In this document: one piece after another, positions 50,439 to 57,918 of the stretch
Layout: the number at the start of each line of letters is the position of its first letter
Numbering within the stretch: position 1 is the stretch's first letter
Origin: Syntrophomonas sp.
GTDB taxonomy: Bacteria > Bacillota > Syntrophomonadia > Syntrophomonadales > Syntrophomonadaceae
Direction of reading: 5' to 3'
DNA: 64,000 nt
NCBI GenBank assembly: GCA_016841425.1
Contig: JAENZE010000012.1
Coordinates: 62,001-126,000, forward strand
Notes under the pieces: generated by a model
Seen by the model: only the letters and a program-made list of their open reading frames with translations
Told to the model about the DNA's origin: nothing
Database searches by the model: none
Made by a program: the position numbers and the translations under genes

Positions 50439-51578
50439 GTGAAGAAAGGAGGCGATAGGCTGAAAACTTACAAATATCGCTTATATCCAACTAAAGCCCA
50501 AAAGCAAAACCTCGATGAAAACCTAAACCTTTGTCGAGTGCTATATAACACTGCATTAAGTCAACGCAAAACAGCTTATCGCCAACAACGAATTAGCTTA
50601 AACTATTACGACCAAGCTAGCGAACTTAAAGAAGTAAAAGAATGTCTACCTGAATATAAATACATTCATTCTCAAGTCTTGCAGGATGTGTTAAAACGAG
50701 TAGACAAGGCATTTCAAAACTTCTTTCGTAGAGTTAAATTAGGTGAAAAACCCGGCTATCCACGGTTTAAAGGTTACGGCTGGTACGATAGTTTTACTTA
50801 TCCGCAATCGGGATTTTCCCTCTCTGATAACAGTAAAGGCAACCAGAGATTAAAACTCTCGAAAATCGGCAGTATCAAAATCAAGCTGCATCGTGCTATC
50901 AAAGGTAAGATTAAAACCTGTACGATAAAACGAGAGTTTAATAACTGGTACGTCTGTTTGTCCTGCGAAGCTGAACATGAGCTTTTACCTAAGACTCATA
51001 AATCAGTTGGTGTTGACGTTGGTATTGAGAAATACGCTGCTTTATCTGATGGAATTTTGATTGAGAATCCTAAGTTCTTGCGTAAATCAGAATCTAAACT
51101 CAAACATGAGCAGCGTTGCTTATCCCGCAAGAAGAAAGGTTCATACTCCCGTATTAAGCAACGACAGAGACTCGCAAAACTCCATCACAAAATCAAGAAC
51201 CAGCGTAATGACTTCTTGCATAAGGAGTCTCGCAAATTAGTCAAAAACTACGATGTAATCGTGCTTGAAGATCTGCGGGTAAAGAATATGGTCAAAAACC
51301 ATCATCTCGCAAAATCCATCTCTGATGCTGCGTGGGCTAAATTCACCGAATATCTTTCTTACAAGGCTGAGAGTGCCGGTAAGAAGGTAGTGTTCGTGAA
51401 TCCACGCAATACATCGCAAATTTGTTCAAAGTGCGGTGAAACGGTCAAGAAGTCACTTTCGATTAGGGTTCACAAATGCCCTTCCTGTGGACTTATTCTT
51501 GATCGTGACGTAAATGCCGCAATAAATATTTTGAGGTTGGGAACCAGCCCCGGTGGAGCCACGGCATTAGCCGGGTGA
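50439..51578 (+). CDS. tnpB: TnpB RNA-guided nuclease
   Basis: 379 residues from GTG 50439. A CTG at 50460, 7 bases after AAAGGAGG and starting directly at the usual LKTYKYRLYPTKAQ, may be the real start. RuvC residues: Asp in VGVDVGIEKYAAL, Glu in VIVLEDLRVKNM, Asp in ILDRDVNAAINIL; zinc finger CSKCGETV...CPSCG. Length is near the usual 370-400. All catalytic residues are present, so an active guide-RNA-dependent nuclease, ancestor type of Cas12, is possible. Confidence 0.93.
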   Translation: MKKGGDRLKTYKYRLYPTKAQKQNLDENLNLCRVLYNTALSQRKTAYRQQRISLNYYDQASELKEVKECLPEYKYIHSQVLQDVLKRVDKAFQNFFRRVKLGEKPGYPRFKGYGWYDSFTYPQSGFSLSDNSKGNQRLKLSKIGSIKIKLHRAIKGKIKTCTIKREFNNWYVCLSCEAEHELLPKTHKSVGVDVGIEKYAALSDGILIENPKFLRKSESKLKHEQRCLSRKKKGSYSRIKQRQRLAKLHHKIKNQRNDFLHKESRKLVKNYDVIVLEDLRVKNMVKNHHLAKSISDAAWAKFTEYLSYKAESAGKKVVFVNPRNTSQICSKCGETVKKSLSIRVHKCPSCGLILDRDVNAAINILRLGTSPGGATALAG

Positions 51579-51617
51579 TGAAGCCAGAAGCTCGCCAATT
51601 TATTGGTGAGTAGTTCA
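51530..51617 (+). ncRNA. Candidate TnpB guide RNA (reRNA) at the right end
   Basis: In TnpB elements the guide scaffold overlaps the 3' end of tnpB and the right end, with the guide reading past the end. Here the GC-rich GGTTGGGAACCAGCC and CGGTGGAGCCACGGC hairpins and the end hairpin fit that place. Inferred by position. Confidence 0.45.
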
Positions 51618-51845
51618 CTGAAAGATAATATTGTAACCGTTAATTCAAACGATATATTCAACTCATACAAAGCGGAAGTTGCATCTTTGATCAATAAGAA
51701 GGTTCTGACCATAGAGGATACAGTAAGACTAAAAACCCTCAATGAAATACTGGCAGAACAGGACATCGATCTATCGCAAATGTCTCGTAGCAGCCGGAAG
51801 AAACTAATGCAACAAGCAGATAGCCAATTAGTCCTATTTGGCTAG
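51618..51845 (+). pseudogene. 3' part of the small gene split by the TnpB element
   Basis: 75 codons (LKDNIVTVNSNDIFNSYKAE, VASLINKKVLTIEDTVRLKT, ending ADSQLVLFG). It could still be translated from a TTG or GTG at 51603-51606 inside the transposon end. The ending QLVLFG is a possible clamp-binding peptide (Q-x-x-L-F). Family unknown. Confidence 0.5.
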
Positions 51846-51857
51846 TGAATCATAAAA

Positions 51858-51894
51858 ATAAAGGAGAATACTCTTAAATTCTCCTTTATTTTTT
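51858..51894 (+). terminator. Rho-independent terminator
   Basis: ATAAAGGAGAAT/ATTCTCCTTTAT, 12-bp stem with an 8-base loop and T6. Confidence 0.85.
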
Positions 51895-51924
51895 CTTTTT
51901 AAAGATTTATAATTAACTTAATAA

Positions 51925-52012
51925 AATAAAACAAGTAACCGACAACAGATTTGTCCCAAATCTGCTGGCGGTGTTCCTTTGTCTACCAGCCGCTTAATTA
52001 AGCGGCTTTTTT
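51925..52012 (+). ncRNA. 88-nt structured leader repeat, copy 2
   Basis: 85 of 88 positions equal copy 1 (29043-29130). Here the long hairpin (51938-51972) is better paired: ACCG/CGGT, CA/TG and CAGATTT/AAATCTG around GTCCC. It ends in GCCGCTTAATTAAGCGGC and T6. It lies upstream of the DUF1257-like gene. Confidence 0.6.
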
Positions 52013-52034
52013 AGTTGCATAAAACCTCCTAAAA

Positions 52035-52072
52035 GCCGTGGTTAGAACTTAGTTTCAGCCACGGCCTTTTTT
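52035..52072 (+). terminator. Rho-independent terminator
   Basis: GCCGTGG/CCACGGC with a 17-base loop, then CTTTTTTATTGG. It is the second terminator in a row before the DUF1257-like gene. Confidence 0.8.
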
Positions 52073-52108
52073 ATTGGTGTTTTTAACACAATGTATTGAA
52101 AAATATAT

Positions 52109-52163
52109 CTTGCGAAATACGCAGGGAAATGGTACGCGAGTACCTTTATAAGAAAGGAGTGGG
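52109..52163 (+). promoter_or_regulatory. Hairpin-RBS element 8 with an inserted palindrome
   Basis: Stem CTTGCG/CGCAGG, loop AAATA, then GGAAAT, the palindrome GGTACGCGAGTACC (52131-52144) and a separate AAAGGAG before ATG 52167. It is the only copy where the ribosome site is moved away from the hairpin. Confidence 0.65.
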
Positions 52164-52166
52164 CAA

Positions 52167-52835
52167 ATGAGTCACTGGTTTTCAGTTAAAACCAAATTTA
52201 ATAGCATTGATGCTATTAAAAAAGCAGCAACGCAGTTAGGTTATATGGTAACCCATAATCGTATGTGCAGAGGATACCAAGGACAGGAAACGCCTTGCGA
52301 TCTTGTTATGAAACTCCCAGGGGAATATGACCTTGGGTTTAAAAAACAAGAGGATGGCACATATGAGATAGTTGCCGATTTCTGGGCTAATCACATTAGT
52401 GATTATTTAGCAAATGCTAATGCCCTAAAAGAAGCAGAAAAACTATTCAATGAAAAAATCCAGAACCAGGAATGGAGTTACAGTGAAGCTGAAGCTTTTA
52501 TGAATGAAGCTAAAATTAGTAAATTCATGCAAGCGTATAACTGTGCAGCTCTGGAAGAATTGGTAAGGATGCAAGGACTTCAGTATATCGCAAACACCCT
52601 GCCAGATGGTTCCATAGTCTATGAAACTTATGGTAATACCAATCCTGAAGAAAAGGTGATCACAACAGTTAATGCAGATGGTGATTTAAAAGTCGAAGCT
52701 GAAGGATTTACCGGAACATCGTGTACCGATGCGACCGCATTTCTGCAAAATCTCGGAATAGTAGAAGAATCCGAAAATAAACCGGAGTTTTACGCCGAGG
52801 AAAATCTTATCATGGAGGTTAATAATGGAAAATAA
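52167..52835 (+). CDS. DUF1257 (Ycf35-like) protein
   Basis: 222 residues. MSHWFSVKTKFNSIDAIKKA, then ATQLGYMV, is the usual DUF1257/Ycf35 N terminus; a second helical region (AAATLG-like KISKFMQAYNCAALEELVRM) and a beta-rich tail follow. In cyanobacteria and some Firmicutes elements DUF1257 proteins occur with Ycf46-type AAA ATPases. Here that ATPase is at 29186 with the same 88-nt leader. Function unknown; likely a cofactor or substrate adaptor of the ATPase. Confidence 0.75.
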   Translation: MSHWFSVKTKFNSIDAIKKAATQLGYMVTHNRMCRGYQGQETPCDLVMKLPGEYDLGFKKQEDGTYEIVADFWANHISDYLANANALKEAEKLFNEKIQNQEWSYSEAEAFMNEAKISKFMQAYNCAALEELVRMQGLQYIANTLPDGSIVYETYGNTNPEEKVITTVNADGDLKVEAEGFTGTSCTDATAFLQNLGIVEESENKPEFYAEENLIMEVNNGK

Positions 52836-53244
52836 CGTAGTTTGTATCAGCCGACAAAAATTGGAGGAAATCGAAGATCAATTGGCATTCTTCAAAGAAG
52901 AAGTTGATATCCAAAAAGGTAGTATCCAGAATTTATCGAGACGTCTGGTTGATGCTCAACTTAATTGCATCAAAGAGGTATCATTCTGTGATAGCCAGGG
53001 TAATGAACACAAAGTTATTTACAATGATGGCGACAATAGTGCAGGATTACCTAGCGGATGGGGACTTGAAGAGAACAGTCTTTTATATAATGCCTTAGAA
53101 AATCTTGAAATTTACAAAAAGGCGTTAGGAATATTGGCTAGACGTCATGCGGTAAAAACAGAGTTATCGCCGCACCCTTCGGTAGCGAATAAGATTTTTG
53201 AATGGGCGGTAGAAGATGCCAGAAAGGGGATGCGACATGGCTAA
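52825..53244 (+). CDS. Coiled-coil protein coupled to the DUF1257 gene
   Basis: 139 residues; ATG 52825 overlaps the DUF1257 gene end by 11 bp with GGAGG upstream. N-terminal coiled coil (KLEEIEDQLAFFKEEVDIQK), central Gly/Asp loop, C-terminal helices. In DUF1257 neighbourhoods a small partner (DUF2997 in cyanobacteria) is common, but I see no clear match. Confidence 0.55.
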   Translation: MENNVVCISRQKLEEIEDQLAFFKEEVDIQKGSIQNLSRRLVDAQLNCIKEVSFCDSQGNEHKVIYNDGDNSAGLPSGWGLEENSLLYNALENLEIYKKALGILARRHAVKTELSPHPSVANKIFEWAVEDARKGMRHG

Positions 53245-53491
53245 ATTCTTTATACGTCCAGAGGGCGCAGTAGAAGGGTTGTATAGTGATGAAATTCCCT
53301 TAAAGAATCTAGGATACCTGGATATCAAACGAGCAACCAATGTTGAATTTTGTTCGGATCGCCAAGAGTGGCTAGTAACTCTACCCGATGGGACCGAAGT
53401 CTACTCCGATACAAACCGAGAAAAGGCTTTGGCATGGGAAAGAGATTACTGCGATAATCTACTGGCTGCAGGGTACAGAGTAGGAAAATAA
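53237..53491 (+). CDS. Small protein of the DUF1257 operon
   Basis: 84 residues from ATG 53237 (AAAGGGGA upstream), overlapping the previous gene by 8 bp. Beta-rich (MAKFFIRPEGAVEGLYSDEI; EFCSDRQEWLVTLPDGTEVY), followed by a C-terminal helix. Probably a partner of the two genes before it. No family recognised. Confidence 0.5.
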   Translation: MAKFFIRPEGAVEGLYSDEIPLKNLGYLDIKRATNVEFCSDRQEWLVTLPDGTEVYSDTNREKALAWERDYCDNLLAAGYRVGK

Positions 53492-53577
53492 TTAAGGTTA
53501 GGTGGTAAACCGTGATACAACCTTCTCTCTCCATCATACATGGGGCGTTTGGTGGGTAAGAGAGGAGGTGGAGGTAC

Positions 53578-53673
53578 ATCGATCTCATTATACTTATAAC
53601 AGCTTTTGTAAAGCTATTAAAAGCAATTGTAGACCTAGTACACTCCATCGCCAAGAAAAAGAAAAGGCGTTAG
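53578..53673 (+). CDS. Candidate 31-residue hydrophobic-basic peptide with ATC start
   Basis: The frame IDLIILITAFVKLLKAIVDL then VHSIAKKKKRR is preceded by AGGAGGTGG at suitable distance, but its first codon is ATC, a very rare start, and an in-frame stop lies just upstream. One hydrophobic helix plus a KKKKRR tail resembles small membrane toxins or holin-like peptides. Weakly supported. Confidence 0.3.
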   Translation: MDLIILITAFVKLLKAIVDLVHSIAKKKKRR

Positions 53674-53829
53674 GTAATTAACACCAACGCACACACAATA
53701 AAACTTGAACTTAAAAACCACCAACGCTCCGTCAATGGTTGAATATAGTATAACATAATGTTATTTAACTAAACAATATCTATATTTGACTCTATTCTCT
53801 TTTGTACGGCTTTGGCCGGGAATTTTAAT

Positions 53830-53847
53830 GCCCGGCGTTAGCCGGGC
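53830..53847 (+). promoter_or_regulatory. GC-rich hairpin just before a ribosome site
   Basis: GCCCGGC/GCCGGGC with GTTA loop, then GAAAGGAGG and ATG 53864. A second outer GCCGGG (53813-53818) could pair instead of the first arm. Confidence 0.6.
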
Positions 53848-53863
53848 GAAAGGAGGAAAATCC

Positions 53864-54988
53864 ATGAGTATATGGGATAACGTAACAGGCGTAGAAAACG
53901 CCGAAAGCAATTATATCGGTAAACGGTTCGCTTATGCCAGAAAGGAAAGCAAAAAGGGCATTAGGTATGATTTTCTAATACCGATTTTGAACGAAGCTGG
54001 ATTAGATAATTATGCACCCAACCCGCCTACTCCGGCAGATGCTTTCCGTAGAGCCTGCCAGGACATTCCGAAAAGGTATGTCCATGACAAGGAAAGCGGC
54101 CGGAAATATAAAATCAATATGATTTTAATCGACGAGTCTGCCGACCCGATAATTAGAAATCTCCAGTTAACCGAAATTGATAAACAGAATCGTACCTCTA
54201 CAGACGGTAAACTGGTAGCACAAATTAAATTCTTCAGGGATAGCGAAGCTATAGTAGCTTATCACGGGTATCAGGCGGGATATGAGTTCGATACCTGCCC
54301 TGACTTTGTTTGTGACCGGATACAGGCAGCTATCGAACGGTTTCGGAAAGAACGGGATCTTGTTTCCGAAATGCAGATTCACAATATAATACAGAAAATC
54401 TTGCAGGATGCAGGCAACCCAGTCAACCGCATATTAAGCACATGGAACATTCCAGTAACCAGAGAGGAATTATTAGATAGATTACTCAGGGTAGCCGAAA
54501 GATTAAACGAGTATGAAGAAGGAATCTTTGTAACAGACACCCTGCCAGTGATCCGTACTCCCGAGGTTACAAGCAAAGTCAAAGCGGATGCGGTTATCTA
54601 TGCAGTTGACAAGCTGAATAGTCTTTATAAGAAAGCCAAAGACGATATTTCTGTTTCTACCGATGTAGAGAAAACCACTCTACGAGTTAAAGGACAGCTT
54701 AAACAAGAGGCAGAAAAAGTAATGTCTTTAGTTGAGGAATATGAGTCAATTTTAGGTGAGGCTATGGATGAAGTCAGGCAAGCTCGGGAGATCACCGAGA
54801 GTAAACTGAAAGAGTTTGCGGATTCACCCGAACAGCAGATGCGGCACAGAGAAACAAAACGGAGATTAAGGTCCGGGGGTAATAAGCCAGCAGCAGTCGA
54901 AGCAATTTCTGAAGAAGTCGAAAAACCCGTTCGCCGGATAAAAGGGATGCAGGCTCAAGCACAAGTGCAGGCGTCTTTAGCAATGTAA
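53864..54988 (+). CDS. Large uncharacterised element protein (DUF6744-like)
   Basis: 374 residues from ATG 53864 (AAAGGAGG upstream). N-terminal alpha/beta part (GKRFAYARKESKKGIRYDFL, RACQDIPKRYVHDKESGRKY, LVAQIKFFRDSEAIVAYHGY) and a helical C-terminal half with coiled coil (RVKGQLKQEAEKVMSLVEEY) and a basic tail. It resembles conserved proteins of large phage-like elements, perhaps DUF6744, but I cannot confirm. No membrane segment. Confidence 0.55.
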   Translation: MSIWDNVTGVENAESNYIGKRFAYARKESKKGIRYDFLIPILNEAGLDNYAPNPPTPADAFRRACQDIPKRYVHDKESGRKYKINMILIDESADPIIRNLQLTEIDKQNRTSTDGKLVAQIKFFRDSEAIVAYHGYQAGYEFDTCPDFVCDRIQAAIERFRKERDLVSEMQIHNIIQKILQDAGNPVNRILSTWNIPVTREELLDRLLRVAERLNEYEEGIFVTDTLPVIRTPEVTSKVKADAVIYAVDKLNSLYKKAKDDISVSTDVEKTTLRVKGQLKQEAEKVMSLVEEYESILGEAMDEVRQAREITESKLKEFADSPEQQMRHRETKRRLRSGGNKPAAVEAISEEVEKPVRRIKGMQAQAQVQASLAM

Positions 54989-55051
54989 AAAATGCCCTCC
55001 ATTTTGGGGGGCAAAATCCCTTTTTACAGGGGAAGGAGTGAGTACAAAGTA

Positions 55052-55375
55052 ATGAAGATTTTAGATATTGACTATCTTAACAGTGCAATATCGGCCAAAG
55101 CCGAACACAAGAGCAAAATAGATGATGTTATTAAGGATGAGGCTCAAAGAATTTTGCGCCTGATGGATTTTCTAACGGAAGAATATATAACCGAGGAAAT
55201 ACTTGCCGTACCCTTAGAAGAATGGGAACTTGAAGAAGAATTGGTTGCATTAGAAGAGGGAACCACGCCAATAGCACGTTACATTTTGGCGAATGAGGAA
55301 AAACGCAACTATTACAACCATTACTACAACCAATTTCGTTCAGCCCCGTTGCCCAAGGCACAAGACTTTGTGTAG
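55052..55375 (+). CDS. Acidic helical protein of unknown function
   Basis: 107 residues from ATG 55052, after GGGGAAGGAG and a short CCC/GGG hairpin. Very acidic middle (LAVPLEEWELEEELVALEEG) and a Tyr/Asn-rich run (RNYYNHYYNQF). It starts the row of genes leading into the ubiquitin-like cassette. Confidence 0.5.
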   Translation: MKILDIDYLNSAISAKAEHKSKIDDVIKDEAQRILRLMDFLTEEYITEEILAVPLEEWELEEELVALEEGTTPIARYILANEEKRNYYNHYYNQFRSAPLPKAQDFV

Positions 55376-55386
55376 GGGGTGGCAGG

Positions 55387-55905
55387 ATGTATCCAGATTA
55401 TTATGGTTTTAATGAGGAATTAATCGACCAATACCTGGGCACTCTTTATAATCTAAAAACTCTGTTATATATCAAAAAAGAACTGGGTGATTATGCAGAT
55501 ATTACTGACAGGTATTTTGGCTATAGTCCTTACTGTGGTGATAGCGAAGCAGTTTTTTTCCGGAGCGCAATTGCGATTATCCTTGGCTTAAATGAAGAAC
55601 AAGAACTAAACATCGCAGAAGAATATTATATTAAGGAAGATTTTTTAAAAGAATACCCAGATATTCAGGAAGATATCAAAGAGGAAATAGATGAAATAGC
55701 CGAGCTGAAAATCCCGGCAGTATATGCGGATATATGTGAACAAATTGAAATTCCTAAAGACTCAGGTGAGTTTAGATATAGAAGGATTAATGAAAAATTT
55801 AGTCACATATATTTCGCTGCAGATGAATGGCCTTTTCGTGAAGATCTATTCAATTTCTTCATAAAAGTCAGGAAAATTGCTGAAGGTTTGGAGGTGGCGG
55901 CATGA
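55387..55905 (+). CDS. Acidic protein upstream of the E2-like gene
   Basis: 172 residues, rich in E, D, I and Y (EYPDIQEDIKEEIDEIAELK). ATG 55387 has GGGGGTGG upstream; the end overlaps the E2-like gene by 4 bp (ATGA). No JAB, ParB or other PRTRC-type motif seen. Its coupling makes it a candidate partner of the cassette. Confidence 0.5.
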   Translation: MYPDYYGFNEELIDQYLGTLYNLKTLLYIKKELGDYADITDRYFGYSPYCGDSEAVFFRSAIAIILGLNEEQELNIAEEYYIKEDFLKEYPDIQEDIKEEIDEIAELKIPAVYADICEQIEIPKDSGEFRYRRINEKFSHIYFAADEWPFREDLFNFFIKVRKIAEGLEVAA

Positions 55906-56540
55906 TACATTTATTTCTTCAAGAAGACGGTGTTTTTATCGAATTAGAGAATGATGGGAAAAAAGAATTTAGAGAGGTCAATATTAAAGAGTTGATTGAT
56001 ATATTCAACAGCGCAGTCAGGGATGTAGTAGAAGATGTCATAGAAACCCCACTATTACCGCCCGGCACAATTAAATTCGACATAGACCCTTCTAATCCGG
56101 CTAATTATAAACTATATATGTTCAAAGAGCCAACAATTGGCCCGATAACATTTGAAAGCCGGCAATATACAGTAGGATACCCTGCAAGCGTCCATCTATT
56201 TAAAGTTCGGAATAGGGTAGTTACTCAGGTGAAAATATGGGCCATTCAGGGTAAAAACCTAACGCCCGATGCCCCTATATATCATTATCCATACTTCAAT
56301 GCCTACAGTGACGGCAGGATATGCATCGGAACAAATCGTATTCCAGTAGAAGAACCCTGGCAGTTATTTAAAATGCCCGACATTTTAAAAGTTATGCCTT
56401 CTAATTTAGGGTTAAGTACACATAACAACGCTGGATTACAAGGTGATTCTTTATTAAAGGCGGTAGAGGATAAACCGTTTCCGGATACCTGGTTAAAACC
56501 ATACCACAAAAAACTTAAAGACATTCTTAAAGAGGGGTAA
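55902..56540 (+). CDS. E2-like protein (PRTRC protein B / Prok-E2 family D type)
   Basis: 212 residues. The C-terminal half shows PIYHYPYFNAYSDGRICIGT with Cys141, then PWQLFKMPDILKVMPSNLGL and STHNN. Pattern and cysteine place match PRTRC system protein B, which is an E2-fold (ubiquitin-conjugating-like) family. The N-terminal half is a beta-rich domain. With the Ubl-like and E1-like genes downstream it forms a minimal conjugation-type cassette. Whether Cys141 acts is untested. Confidence 0.7.
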   Translation: MIHLFLQEDGVFIELENDGKKEFREVNIKELIDIFNSAVRDVVEDVIETPLLPPGTIKFDIDPSNPANYKLYMFKEPTIGPITFESRQYTVGYPASVHLFKVRNRVVTQVKIWAIQGKNLTPDAPIYHYPYFNAYSDGRICIGTNRIPVEEPWQLFKMPDILKVMPSNLGLSTHNNAGLQGDSLLKAVEDKPFPDTWLKPYHKKLKDILKEG

Positions 56541-56555
56541 AAACCCCTCTTTTTT
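56531..56555 (+). terminator. Rho-independent terminator
   Basis: AGAGGGG/CCCCTCT with TAAAAA loop and T-run; its first arm overlaps the E2-like stop codon region. Confidence 0.85.
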
Positions 56556-56576
56556 ATTGGGTAAATAAAACTATAT

Positions 56577-56601
56577 CTCGCGATATACGCGAGGAAAGGA
56601 G
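56577..56601 (+). promoter_or_regulatory. Hairpin-RBS element 9 (ahead of the Ubl-like gene)
   Basis: Fully paired stem CTCGCG/CGCGAG, loop ATATA, then GAAAGGAG and ATG 56608. Relative to CTTGCG/CGCAAG, the second base pair is changed on both sides. Confidence 0.75.
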
Positions 56602-56607
56602 TGTCTT

Positions 56608-56964
56608 ATGAGTAATAATTTATTTGGCGAATTTGGTGAGCAGCCAACAGAAAATACCTGCGGAGCCAAAGCGACCAAAACATCTAAAAAGACAGGCAGC
56701 GCGCCTGTTAAAAAAGGTTCACTGGAAGAGAAATTACCTGCTAGAAATATGCAGGTTAAAATGTACTCGGATTTTTACCAGTACGAAGCCCCAGACGATC
56801 TCCAAGACCCAACTTTGGATGACGTTAGGAAATGGTTATTGAATAACCATGGCTTTACCGAGCTGGCTGATTCTAAAAGAGTTGGCATGTTTGTAGTAAA
56901 TTCAGAAGTTGAAGGTGAGGAAAAGTATATCTATTGTGGCGTGAAGTTCGAAAAGATGGGATAA
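56608..56964 (+). CDS. Ubiquitin-like beta-grasp protein (PRTRC protein C type)
   Basis: 118 residues. A Lys/Ser/Thr-rich disordered head (about 1-45) precedes a compact domain: MQVKMYSDFYQYEAPDDLQD, PTLDDVRKWLLNNHGFTELA, GMFVVNSEV, YIYCGVKFEKMG. The order and the VRKWL helix resemble PRTRC protein C, a ubiquitin-like family. The chain ends in glycine, as conjugated Ubls do, though only a single Gly. Role as a protein tag is inference. Confidence 0.6.
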   Translation: MSNNLFGEFGEQPTENTCGAKATKTSKKTGSAPVKKGSLEEKLPARNMQVKMYSDFYQYEAPDDLQDPTLDDVRKWLLNNHGFTELADSKRVGMFVVNSEVEGEEKYIYCGVKFEKMG

Positions 56965-56976
56965 AGGAGGAACAAA

Positions 56977-57279
56977 ATGTTAAACGCTATTGAAGTCGAT
57001 GGTCCAAAGACCATAGTAAAGGCAGAAGAATTTGAAAGAATGTATCTGGAGAATAAACGGTTGAAAGCTCAGTTGAAACAAGAACGGAAAGTTCGGGAAA
57101 GGACAGAGCTTTCATTGGAACAAATCAAAAACCAGTACGCAAAATTGGAAAAGGAAACCCGGCAGCACAAGGCGATTTTTGAATTAGCAGAAGATGCTTT
57201 CATCAACAAACAAATAAACCCCGAAGATCAGGGTTATATGGGTGCCATCGCCAGAACGCTTACTAGGGCTTCTCAATAA
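56977..57279 (+). CDS. Coiled-coil protein inside the Ubl cassette
   Basis: 100 residues, almost all one coiled coil (EFERMYLENKRLKAQLKQER, LEQIKNQYAKLEKETRQHKA), followed by a short polar tail. AAAGGAGG precedes the ATG, 12 bases after the Ubl-like gene. Possibly a scaffold. Confidence 0.55.
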   Translation: MLNAIEVDGPKTIVKAEEFERMYLENKRLKAQLKQERKVRERTELSLEQIKNQYAKLEKETRQHKAIFELAEDAFINKQINPEDQGYMGAIARTLTRASQ

Positions 57280-57324
57280 AGTTTATAACATCCTATTTAT
57301 TAACGGCAGTGCCGTGGGAAAAAT

Positions 57325-57341
57325 CCCCGGCGTTGCCGGGG
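57325..57341 (+). promoter_or_regulatory. GC-rich hairpin just before a ribosome site
   Basis: CCCCGGC/GCCGGGG with GTT loop, then TAGAAAGGA and ATG 57357. Confidence 0.6.
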
Positions 57342-57356
57342 TAGAAAGGAATAAAG

Positions 57357-57908
57357 ATGATATTATACCATGTTTCATTTAATGCAATTGAAAATGGCAT
57401 ACTTTATCCCAGGATACCGGAAAGCCGGGCTCCCCATGAGGATAAATCAATTCCAAGAATCTGTTTTGCAGACAGTATTGAAAACTGCCTAACAGCTATA
57501 CCCGGGGGAGGCCGGGCCTTAAAAAACCTTTTATTTAGGTCAAAAGTAATGCCCATATCGGCAGTGCTCCATGTGTACCACATAAACACACTAACTGTGC
57601 CAAAAGAAAACCTAGTACCAAACTCAGAGGTAGTAAGGTATGTACCAGATGCAAAGCACACGGGAGAAGTCTGGGTAATAAACCAAAACACAGTATGCAC
57701 TCACCAGATCATTGAAGTGACCAACGCACACGTTAAGCACGGAACAGATCTGTACGGTAAAGACGTTTACGAGGTACGCTATTTGGAATGGCGCCCACTA
57801 GGAGAATTGCCGCTTAACGCCCCTGAAATCATAATTGAAAAAGCCAAAGCCAGACTGCAAATAGGTGCTGGTTTTTCAATTAGAAGCGTACTAGCAGAAT
57901 GGGATTAG
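57357..57908 (+). CDS. Unknown protein between Ubl-like and E1-like genes
   Basis: 183 residues. It begins MILYHVSFNAIENGILYPRI, then PESRAPHEDKSIPRICFADS and IENCLTAIPGGG. This opening (LYHVS, PRxP, RxCF, SIExCL) occurs in a family of uncharacterised phage and plasmid proteins; a compact ADP-ribosyl- or RES-like fold is imaginable but unproven. Its place in the cassette makes it a candidate enzyme or target. Confidence 0.5.
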   Translation: MILYHVSFNAIENGILYPRIPESRAPHEDKSIPRICFADSIENCLTAIPGGGRALKNLLFRSKVMPISAVLHVYHINTLTVPKENLVPNSEVVRYVPDAKHTGEVWVINQNTVCTHQIIEVTNAHVKHGTDLYGKDVYEVRYLEWRPLGELPLNAPEIIIEKAKARLQIGAGFSIRSVLAEWD

Positions 57909-57918
57909 GGGTGTTTCA

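Larger units (their letters stand above)
50402..51617 (+). mobile_element. TnpB-only IS200/IS605-group element (IS1341 type)
   Basis: Left end CTCCC...GGGAG hairpin region, tnpB, and right end with hairpin CTCGCC/GGTGAG followed by TAGTTCAC, the usual end for this group. No tnpA. The right end should also encode the guide RNA. Ends are set so that the flanking gene halves join in frame. Confidence 0.65.
53492..53863. other. Sparse region with one candidate micro-ORF
   Basis: Besides the 53578 micro-ORF and a GC hairpin before the next gene, there is no gene. A 15-codon GTG frame at 53513 is too short to support. Confidence 0.4.
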
